Assembly: GCA_019914945.1 (NCBI GenBank)
Contig: CM034109.1
Span: forward strand, 124,001-188,000
Length of the DNA stretch: 64,000 bases
DNA from: Typha latifolia
Lineage: Eukaryota > Streptophyta > Magnoliopsida > Poales > Typhaceae
Reading direction: 5' to 3'
Shown here: positions 51,185 through 60,286 of the stretch, in pieces
Layout of the letters: the number at the start of each line of letters is the position of its first letter
How positions within the stretch are numbered: position 1 is the stretch's first letter
The notes under the pieces: model-generated
What the model was told of the DNA's origin: nothing
What the model saw: the letters and a program-made list of their open reading frames with translations, nothing else
The model's database searches: none
Program-made: the position numbers and the translations under genes

Positions 51185-51867
51185 TTCAAGGTCATAAAAC
51201 CAACAATCAGGTGGGCCATTACTGTTCTTGTATAACAATCAAAATGCGTTAGGACTAAAGCACCAGTAATAAAGCAAGCATCTTAGCCTTCTTGGTAGGG
51301 AGTGGTCGAACCACAAGTGCTCTTTCACCAGAATCAGTCACTAAGGTACTCTAATCTCACATAATATAGTAAACTATGCCTATGCTTCAAGCCTATCCAA
51401 AAAAAGATATCCAATCTAGTCTTCGTGTTTGAACAACTGTGTATAGCTTTCAATCAGATTGAACGCATAGAGCACGCCGACTAAAGGGGTAGTATATCTT
51501 TTCACTCTTAGTGGCTGCAGTGCCAGAGCACCTATATTGCTCTATAAAAACAGTATAAACCTGCCACTTTAAATGCCAATCTTTCCATCCAACTGATTCA
51601 AAATCTTTCATCATCCTATTAGCTTCTACAAGAGATTAGAGGCAACATAAAAGGTCAACTAAGGAAGGTATGATTTTATGTAAAATCCTACTATAATACT
51701 TCTTCTTAGCTTATAAGCAGCAAGAGTTGTTTACTAATGAGGGTGTATCCAGGCTTGGCAGAGTCCAACCAAGGTTTAGGTCTGGCCTGATACCCCTAAA
51801 CTCAGGCCCAACCCAGATGGCTAGGCCTAGCCCAAAAGTCTGACCAGGTTGCTGCTTATGCTGCAGT

Positions 51868-52382
51868 TAGACTTGATCAAACGGCCCAGCCCGCCCGTAC
51901 CCGGCCCGACCCAGCCCGGATCCGGTTTAGGCCCGGCCTAGACCGAGCCCGAACTATCCATGGGCGGCACGGGCCAACCCTTTGCCTGCCCGACCCGGCC
52001 CGGAAGTCCGCCCGTTTGGCCCGCAACTAGGCCCGCCTGTTTTAGTACAGTAGTCTGTACGTTTATTACAGTACTTTGCCCATTCTGCTACAGTAATTTA
52101 CCATTGCTACAGTAAACCTTTTGGTATTGTACCGTTTTGCATTATTTTAAACACACCATTAAAAATTTTTAATTTATTTTAATTATTTTTAAATGAAGAA
52201 ATATAAATATATTTTTTAAAATAAGCTAATAGTAAAAAGAATTTTAAAAATAGCTAAAATATGGGTTGGGCCGACCCGGCCCGACCGACTAGCCCGATCT
52301 CTCACGGGCCGATGGACGGTAACGGGCTAGACTATTCTAGCCCGGCCCGAACCTGGCCCGGCCCGTCCGATAATTATGTCTA
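51868..52382. mobile_element. hAT-like non-autonomous DNA element (MITE) with GGCCCG-rich ends
   Basis: The ends are imperfect inverted repeats: the left begins TAGACTTGATCAAACGGCCC, and the right, read in reverse, begins TAGACATAATTATCGGACGG. Both ends are packed with CCCGGCCCGAC-type motifs, and the centre is AT-rich with repeated CTACAGTA. This layout is common in plant non-autonomous hAT elements. There is no transposase frame. I could not see a matching 8-bp target duplication, so the exact ends are uncertain. Confidence 0.5.
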
Positions 52383-53300
52383 CACTTCACTTCACTTCAA
52401 TAGGCCTAAGAAGTGGATTTGGATTAAACTGGATGGGCAAAAGACCCGAACATACTCACCATAGGGGATGTCCTAACAATAAAATAGTGTTACAAGGCTG
52501 CTGCTGCAAATAGATTCATGAAAGAGTGCTGCTGTATATGACTAGAACAAACTTATCACCTATGTTTACTTAAGTCTGAAACCAAATACGTATCATCAAT
52601 AGTGGAGTTAATATTTTAGGTACTTAAAGAAACTAAGGATGATCCAGGCACATCAGACTCATTCTACTGCAATTACAGGTCTTCTGAAGTAAAATACATT
52701 TTACATACCTCTACCTTCTGAGGAACCAGACAACTCCAAAGACACCATGCCAATTCTTTTCTACATCCATATCATTGATATCAAGCTTGAATTGAAGAAA
52801 AACAGCACAAACTCCTTGAATAATTCTTTTTATTCAAACAAGAATATGCTACCATCAGATGGTTGAGATCTGAACATTAACTTACTGGCATAGATTACTT
52901 TTCCATATAAACCTCCGTGTAGGTCCATATGATAATTAGATCTGTCATAGCAAACATAATTTTGTCCAACCAACTGATAAAAATAGCAAAAATAAATAAT
53001 CAGGCATCTGGAATAGTATTCATGTCCGAGAAAAAGGAGTTTCTTTTCAACAAATTCAGAAGGATTATACAACTTAGCATCAGTTGTCCATGCAGCATGA
53101 ATGTAGGCCAGGCGAAACCAAGAGAAGATCGAGTCTAAAGCTACAGCTAGTGCAACACCAGATAATGTTGATCTCAATAGGAACATGTCTAAAATGAAGT
53201 CTTGGTCAATTCATTTAAAATGGTGAATAACCAAGATCCAATAACCAATGCTGAAACAGATTTTAGGGATCTGTATCAACAAGAAAAAATTCTCCACTAG
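52383..53300. other. Intergenic, one unexplained 118-codon reverse frame
   Basis: No gene is supported. The reverse-strand frame at 52830-53186 is the longest open frame in this AT-rich patch. It has a hydrophobic start but matches no family that I know. It could also be 3'-flank sequence of IPK2. Confidence 0.35.
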
Positions 53301-53301
53301 A

Positions 53302-53496
53302 AAAACAAGGAGTCTGCAGCTGAATTCTTAGATCACTGATGTGTTCTTTTTTATGCTAGAAATTTCTTCCTTACAGATTTAATATAAGAGATGCAAATGA
53401 CATAGCTCTCTTATATTAATCCTGAAGGAAGAAATTTCTAGGATCAAAAGGAACATATCAGTGATCTAAGAATTCATCTGCAGTTTCCTTGTTTTC
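53302..53496. repeat. Long inverted repeat A (arms approx. 90 bp, 15-nt loop)
   Basis: The left arm 53302-53390 (with CTGCAG, GAATTCTTAGATCACTGAT and AGAAATTTCTTCC) is the near-complete reverse complement of 53406-53496 (GGAAGAAATTTCT, ATCAGTGATCTAAGAATTC, CTGCAG). A loop of about 15 nt separates them. A transcript would fold into one long hairpin. It is either a MITE-like foldback element or a small-RNA precursor. Confidence 0.85.
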
Positions 53497-53524
53497 CTAT
53501 TTCTTTAATAGTGGTGGCAGTGGA

Positions 53525-53990
53525 GAATTGCATTGCCTGCAACTCCTAGCGGTGGAGTATGAACCTGGAATGGAACAAGAATCTAGTCAGTGCTGAGGCA
53601 TCTAATCACAAAAGTGATGTAGGTAGTGAACTTTTCAAGGAAGCATCTCGTGCAAACTTATCATGGTGCATAAATTCCCTGTTCTAGTGCATTGTTTATT
53701 TGACTTGGTTTCCATATGAGTGACCAACAGTCTGGAACCAAGGCTAAAGCGACACTTGCTTTGTCACTCAAAAAAATCAGAGTGGTGGTTCAGTCATTTG
53801 GAAGCCAAGTCAAATAAACAATGCATGGGAACAGGGAATCTATACACCGTGATAAGTGTGCACAAGAAGCTTCCTCAAAAAGTTCATTACCTACATCATT
53901 TTTGTGATTAGATGCCTCAGCACTGACTAGATTCTTGTTCCATTCTAAGTTAATAGTCCACCGCCAGGAGTTGCAGGCAATGCAAATCTC
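53525..53990. repeat. Long inverted repeat B (arms approx. 210 bp)
   Basis: The left arm 53525-53735 and right arm 53778-53990 are reverse complements over almost their whole length. Matching blocks include GCATTGCCTGCAACTCCT, AATGGAACAAGAATCTAGTC, AGTGCTGAGGCATCTAATCA and TGCATTGTTTATTTGACTTGG. A few indels and substitutions are present. About 40 nt separates the arms. It lies immediately beside inverted repeat A. Confidence 0.88.
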
Positions 53991-54444
53991 TATAGAGTAT
54001 AAGGAAGTACTGAATTTCTCATATCTATATTTTTCAATCTATAGCTGATTATGAAATTTTTATCATAAATGGGAGCAAAATGCTAAAATATTTGAATACA
54101 CAAGCAGAACAAATATAGGTTAAGGTGTTAATTTTGTTACTTAGAGGTATACAAAAGATACTGGACTAGAGGCATTAATCTCATCTCCTTCATAAACGTC
54201 GCAGGTATAGAAAAATTGACCCATATATAAAATTTGCATACTCAACAATAAAAAATTCAATTAGTTATAACAATCCATTGGAGAATTTACGTCTTTTAAC
54301 AAGCACTAAAACTCAACATGGAGAATACTAATGTTCAAACAAAATGCATACATATATTCCAATTAAGTAGGAACTAAGATTGTGAAACGCTCAATAATCA
54401 AACGAAATTGGAGTTAAAAATGTCACCTTTATTTGGAGTTCTTC
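53991..54444. other. Intergenic, IPK2 3' flank
   Basis: AT-rich sequence that should contain the 3' UTR and polyadenylation site of the reverse-strand IPK2 gene. I see nothing else. Confidence 0.5.
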
Positions 54445-55323
54445 TCAAGGCCCATTGTCCACCTGCGGCAATGGGGTCGTCGCCTTCGACTCCTCCGGAT
54501 CAGTCAAAATCTCCGACACGAACTTGATCAGAGAGCACAACCCACCCAAGAAGTTATGATCGATGATCCCATCCCCTTCCAACACATGCGCGAAGTCTAC
54601 CATCTTAACCCTCGCTTTGACTCCATCCGCCCTTTTCTCGTACACCACCAACACCGACGACGAGTAGAAGTGGAACAACGTCTGGTCCTCGAACCACGCC
54701 TTCAGCTCCATCAACTGGGCCAGGACCCCCTCCGATCCACCATACACCTCCGCCGCCAGCGCGCAATCCGGACTCGGGACCGAACCCGAATTGTTCGTCG
54801 ACACAAACCGCCGCAGAGCCCCCCTCACGTCCGTCGGCGTGAACCGCTTGATCTCATCCCGTTCGGGCTTCCAGATGATGGATCCTGGTCCGCGGATCTG
54901 GACGCCGGAGACCCGAAACCCGAGGGTGAGGCTGGTCGATTCGCGATCCTTATCGAGGCACTTGCGGAGGTAGTCCTCATCAGCTTGAGGGTACCAAGTG
55001 CGGGATCCGATCTTGACGTCGATAATGGAGGGGGACTTGAAATCGGCGATGAGGTCTTCAAGGACGAGGTGGGGGTGGAGGTCGGAGGGGGCAGCGGAAT
55101 GGGGGAGGAGTTGAGTGCCGTGAAAGGAGGGGAAGAAGGACGAGCGGATACGGCGGGGCACGCCGGGGTGGGAAAAGAAGGAGGAGTAGAAGGCGAGCTC
55201 GTTCTCCCCGCGGGATTTTGATTGGAGGGGCTTGTAGAAGAGACCCGACCCGTCGATAAGTGGGCCAAGATTTCCCTCGCTGACGTAATGCCCCGCTACC
55301 TGGTGCTCCGGCGGTCGGAGCAT
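54445..55323 (-). CDS. IPK2: Inositol polyphosphate multikinase (IPK2/IPMK)
   Basis: An intronless reverse-strand frame of 292 aa, close to Arabidopsis IPK2 alpha (about 286). The start at 55323 gives MLRPPEHQVAGH, the usual N-terminus of plant IPK2. The frame is open upstream to another ATG at 55422, but those 33 codons do not look conserved. The inositol polyphosphate kinase signature PxxxDxKxG is at residues 98-106 (PSIIDVKIG), with the nearby YLRKCLDKDRESTS and LGFRVSG blocks. The C-terminal catalytic motif VDFAHV is present. The enzyme phosphorylates Ins(1,4,5)P3 and Ins(1,3,4,5)P4 at the 6-/3-positions to give InsP5, feeding InsP6 synthesis and inositol phosphate signalling, mainly in the nucleus. 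The 262-codon frame on the opposite strand is a shadow. Long inverted repeats A and B lie 0.45-1.1 kb beyond its stop. Confidence 0.94.
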   Translation of the reverse strand: MLRPPEHQVAGHYVSEGNLGPLIDGSGLFYKPLQSKSRGENELAFYSSFFSHPGVPRRIRSSFFPSFHGTQLLPHSAAPSDLHPHLVLEDLIADFKSPSIIDVKIGSRTWYPQADEDYLRKCLDKDRESTSLTLGFRVSGVQIRGPGSIIWKPERDEIKRFTPTDVRGALRRFVSTNNSGSVPSPDCALAAEVYGGSEGVLAQLMELKAWFEDQTLFHFYSSSVLVVYEKRADGVKARVKMVDFAHVLEGDGIIDHNFLGGLCSLIKFVSEILTDPEESKATTPLPQVDNGP

Positions 55324-55818
55324 CGCCGCGAAATGGGTGAGGCCTAACGCTAGGCAGAGGGGAGGGTTTGAGGAGGCCAGCGATCGAGGAACTTCTTTTT
55401 CGATATGAGAATCCGTTAACAAGGGTAGGGCCCAAACACGACTATTATCGGACTCGGGCTGCCCAATCTAACCGCGGATCCGAACCGATATGCGTGCTTG
55501 AGACTAAATTAATGGACTGAGTTTGAATTTTATAATTTCATTTTGATTCTATTTTGACCTCGATCTCAAATTTCGAGTCCAAGCCAAATAATTAAATATG
55601 AACCGTTTATCAAGCTCGAACTAAGTTTGAATTGAATCAAACTTGGTGTGAATCACCATCCACTCTCACCCACTGACCCGCATCTCTTTCTCTCTCTCTC
55701 TTTCTCCACTTCTTCGACCGGCTCGGGTGAAGAGGGAGGGGTGTAGTTTCCTGAATCAAAATTATCTTCGTGTATCCCGTCCACCGCGACGGACACGGAT
55801 CCCGTACGCGGCGGCGCC
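55324..55818. promoter_or_regulatory. Divergent (bidirectional) promoter region, IPK2 and amidase
   Basis: IPK2 starts leftward at 55323 and the amidase gene starts rightward at 55819, leaving 495 bp for both promoters and leaders. Next to the amidase start, 55775-55818 is GC-rich. A CT run lies at about 55682-55703. No clear TATA box was seen for either gene, as is common for housekeeping promoters. Confidence 0.5.
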
Positions 55819-58800
55819 ATGTGTCGCGGAGGTCTGCGACGTGTACTATTCCTCTCTTTCCTCCTATTCCTCTCCCTCCCCACTGCCCTCCTAGTCGTGG
55901 CCTCGCCTCCAACCGCAGGAACTCGTTCCAAAATGGTACGAGATCTCTCTGTCTCTCTGTCTGTCTCTCTGTCTGTCTCTCTGTCTCTCTCTACCTTCAA
56001 ATCTTAATACTTGCTTCTTTTTTAAGCCTAAGATTAACATTTATCTATCTATTAATGTACCATGGTTGACGAAGCTAGATGTATGATACTCAAGCTCAAG
56101 CCTTTTTGAGTTTAGTGAGGAGTCTGGTTGACCTTTTTTATTGTGGCATTTTCTTGATTAATTATCTGAATTATCTTGTAAGAAAACCAACATGCACATG
56201 GAAATCACAGGCTAGTTCGTCAAAAGTTGCACGGCTATCTTTGTTGCATAAAGCCCATGGCCATTCTTATGTCCGTGTTTCCGGATACCATAAGATATGG
56301 AAGGTTGGGAAATAGTATACTCCATTTATTTGTTCCCTAATTTCCTTCAGCGTGGACTTCTCCTTACTTGTTCTTCTTTTCAGGTCAAAAAGGAGGCCCT
56401 TTCAGATAAAGATACCATCAGTAAAGAGGTCAGCGCAGAGCCAGAGTTGAAGGATGCAATGAAGTATTTTGATGCCAATTTTTTCAATAATTCCAAGGTA
56501 GTAATAGAATTTCTCGATTGCAGAGTAATTTGCTCATCCTTCCTTTACTTCTTGATAAGTTTAAGTTGCCTTCTTCTTCTTCTTTTAGTTACAAGAAATG
56601 GAAAAGGGTGCACAAGAATTTAACATACCTGCCTATAGTGTGAATCGTAAGTTGGTTGCTTCCGTAGATGGAGGATTGCATCATCCGTCAGTTCTAGTAT
56701 TCAATTCATCATGGAATGGCAATGAAGCAGCACTCCTTGATAATAAATTTGATTACCCTCATCTCTCTGGAGTCCAGAGACCAAGTAAGGATGATGATAT
56801 CGCCTTTATGACCGTAAGGAATTCTGATGCCATATTCAATTACTACATGTAAAGATTGCAACTTCTTGTTCTCATAGTTAAATCAATAATTTTCCAGATT
56901 CTCGAACTTGGAGAACTCATCAGGACCAAGCAGATCACTTCTCATGAACTTACTGACATATTCATCCACAGATTAAAGAGGTGGGAGGCGGATGATTTCA
57001 CCTATTTTGCATCTTGCATATCTTTAATTCGTAGCCAGATTAAAATTAGAATTCTTAGACTGATGAGGTAAATCTGGAATTCATTAGGTACAATCATGTC
57101 CTTGAAGCTGTTATTTCTTTTACTGAAGATTTAGCATACAGGCAAGCAACAGAGGCAGATGAGTTGCTGTCACAAGGAAAATATTTGGGTAATTTCAGTT
57201 CCCTTAGTGATTATGTTTTCAAGGGCATATTTTCCAGTCCTGAGTGATTCGTGTTCTTTTTTGCTTCTTTAGACAGACATGTTGGTATCAGCATTCCAGT
57301 AAAGCTGAAAATGTCTCAAAATGTACAATTGATTAGTAAGTTTTTGCATTAGGAATAAGTTGGATAAGAACATACACCTGTTTAACTGGTTAGGGCTAGG
57401 ATAGATCCAGATAATGTTCTCTGAAGTTCCAATATTCTGTCCAATTGGGGTCTCTATCTCAATGTAAGTTACAGGACTACAAGTAATAAATAATTACAGA
57501 GGAATTTTAGCCTCTTCCTTATTTCATGACTTCTGTGTATGAATAGCCATATATCCAACTATATATGTCATACAGAGGAAAAAATTTACTGTCAACATTA
57601 TGAATAGTCATACTCATACAGGGGAAACTTGATAGACAACATAAAGATTTCAAGTCTTTGGTCATTGTTAATTCAACTTCTGTTTATGCCATTTTAATAG
57701 TCATATATCCAACTATCTATGTCATAAGAATTTGAGTTTTAATGTATTTGGTTGGTTTCGGATCCATTTGTTCGAACAACTATAATTAGGAAACATACAC
57801 GACCTTAATATCTTTATCTGAACTATAGGTCCTCTTCATGGTATACCTTATGGTTTGAAAGATATAATAGCAGTGCCCCACTATAAGACCACATGGGGTT
57901 CAAAGACATTCAAGGATCAAGTTCTTAACGTAGAAGCTTGGGTTTATAAAAGGTACTTCATGCACTCAGCATATATATCTCAAATGTTTCCAAGCTATGT
58001 TTCTAATCGCTGTATTAGCTAGGCTGAAATCCTCAGGGGCTGTCCTTGTAGCGAAGCTTGTTTCAGGATCACTAGCTTATGATGATATTTGGTTTGGCGG
58101 AAGAACTCGGAACCCTTGGAATATTGCCGAATTCTCCACTGGTTCATCCGCTGGACCGGCAGCCAGCACTTCTGCAGGTCCTTCTTATAACTAACTCAAG
58201 AAATATTTCGGAACAAGATCTCTTGTTAATCATTAGAGGAATCACAAGATCTATATAGAAGAAAACAATTTATTTTGAGAACATTCTTTTACTTGCAATA
58301 GGCTTGGTTCCATTCGCAATTGGCTCAGAAACGGCAGGGTCTTTGACATACCCTGCTTCTCGTTGTGGAGTAACTTGCTTGCGCCCTACCTTTGGGACTG
58401 TCGGGCGAAGTGGTGTCATGAGCATATCTGAGAGTTTGGTAGTAGCTCACCTGTCAATGCTAGGAGGTCTCAGTGTATTTATTAGTTTACATTTAAGATA
58501 CTGGAGCTAACATGGAAATTTGTATAACAGGATAAGCTTGGTCCATTCTGCAGAAGTGCAGCAGACTGTGCTATTGTTATAGATGCCATCCGTGGGAAGG
58601 ATCCAGATGACCTCTCATCCCGTCATGTTGCTCTAGAGGACCCATTTCATGTTGACATCAGAAAACTCACTGTGGGTTATCTTGAAAATGCTGAGATGGA
58701 GGTGAAATCATTGCTTAGTCTGATCAAGTTAACGGAACATCTTGATCTGCTTTAATTGGCGTCAATTATTACTGTTTAAATTTTTTTGTCAGGTGGTTGA

Positions 58801-60286
58801 TGTTCTGTCCTCGATGGGTGTTAAGCTTGTTCCTTTCAAGTTGGAATACTCGGTTGAATCAGTTCAATCCATACTTAATATTACAATGGATGTCGATATG
58901 CTGACACACTTTGACAGATGGCAACGAGCAGGCTATGATGATGATTATGAAGCCCAAGACCAGTGGCCAGTGGAGCTTCGTCGTGCTCGCTTGGTGCCTG
59001 CAGTAGACTATCTACAGGTTTATATGCCAACATACTTTATCTACAGCTGTGTGAGTCAGTAGCAGAATAAGTTATGATTCGATGTCAAAGAGCGCAAACA
59101 GAAGGATCTTGTTGTTACAATTGGCATTTTTCGTACTTTCATTCTTATATTACTGTCTTCCTGCTAACTTGGTTATGTATGTTAAGAATAGAGTTGTGAT
59201 TCTTGTTTTTTATTTTTTTGTTGACATGAGTAATTATCATCTGCAGGCACAAAGAGCACGAGGAAAATTGATCAGTGAAGTTCGTCAGAGCTTCACAGTA
59301 GATGCATTTATCGGCAATGCCACTGATTGGGAGTTGGTTTGCTTGGGAAATCTTGTGGGTTTACCAGTGATTGTTGTTCCAACAGGTTTTAAGAGCATCG
59401 AAGATCCACCTAAAGGCGGTACCCGCCGGAGAACCACAATGCAGACAGGCATATATGCGCCACCTGATCATGATCACATCGTAAGTTCTATTTCATTCGG
59501 AATTCTCATATTAATACTGATTTTGCTGCTGCTACTTGAGAAGGGTGTAGTGGTTTTAGACTGTCTAATAACTAAGAGTTTTGTATTTGCATGGTGGAAT
59601 TTTAAATAATGGTTAGAAGTCTTTTTCTTTCGTCATCTTTTACTTGCAGACATCGACATACCGCAATCTCTACTTACTTTTGGACTAAGGACCCTTCCTT
59701 TTTCGAATATTTTATAACCTGAACAGCCCATTAATTTGGTGTTGGTGGTGATTAATGTCAGCTAAAAACTGAAGCCTTACATGGTTGAATAATCGAGACC
59801 TTTGTCTTGTTCTTTGCTCTTTAAATATAAGGAAGATATGGATAAGGTTTACTTCTCATTACTATCTTAATTTTTGGAATTAAGAAGCAATTGATGACTA
59901 TATAGAAATGAGTGTTTAGATATGTACATGTTGAGTTACTGATAAGCGTTTGGGCTTACTTTTGTTCTCAATAATAGCAACTGGACCAATGTAGTTGAGT
60001 TGTATACTATCTACTGGATGTCTCTGATGTCAAAATTTTCTGGTGCAATTTCCATTAAATTGAAGTCGTTTAATAGGTCATGGAATATTAATTGAGTTTC
60101 TTTTTCCATCACTAGCTCACATGTTTATGTTATAAACAATGAAAGTGGTTTGTGCATCTTATACAGGCCCTAGCACTAGGCATGGCGTACCAATCTGTCA
60201 CCGATCACCACAAGCAGCGGCCGCCGATTGACGATGATCTTGGCCAAAATGATAAGATCTCAATTGGAGATACTGTTAATATCTAA
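55819..60286 (+). CDS. Amidase signature family protein (At5g07360-like) with N-terminal hydrophobic segment
   Basis: Thirteen exons join in phase: 55819-55935, 56211-56303, 56384-56497, 56589-56813, 56898-56980, 57088-57188, 57829-57952, 58023-58177, 58302-58438, 58531-58701, 58793-59017, 59247-59480 and 60167-60286 (TAA), giving 632 aa. The amidase-signature Ser-cisSer-Lys triad is intact: Lys255 in YGLKDI, Ser327 in STGSSAGPAAS and nucleophile Ser351 in GSETAGSLTYP. The enzyme should hydrolyse an amide bond, but the substrate is unknown. Residues about 9-29 (LFLSFLLFLSLPTALLVVAS) form a signal peptide or anchor, suggesting the secretory pathway. Residues 40-183 are an N-terminal extension before the amidase fold, as in the Arabidopsis homologue. 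GatA was considered, but the extension and C-terminus (AYQSVTDHHKQRPP) fit the plant-specific amidase better. Confidence 0.92.

Larger units (their letters stand above)
49845..51867. other. Intergenic, RBOH 3' flank
   Basis: AT-rich and without a gene that I can support. It contains a 77-bp tandem duplication (50344-50497), an (AAT)n run (51140-51183), and near 51740-51860 a GGCCTAGCCC-type segment that resembles the hAT-like element that follows. Confidence 0.55.

Noticed and set aside
54433..55221. 262-codon forward frame over IPK2
   Set aside because: Arg/Glu-rich shadow of the reverse-strand IPK2, which carries the kinase signature.
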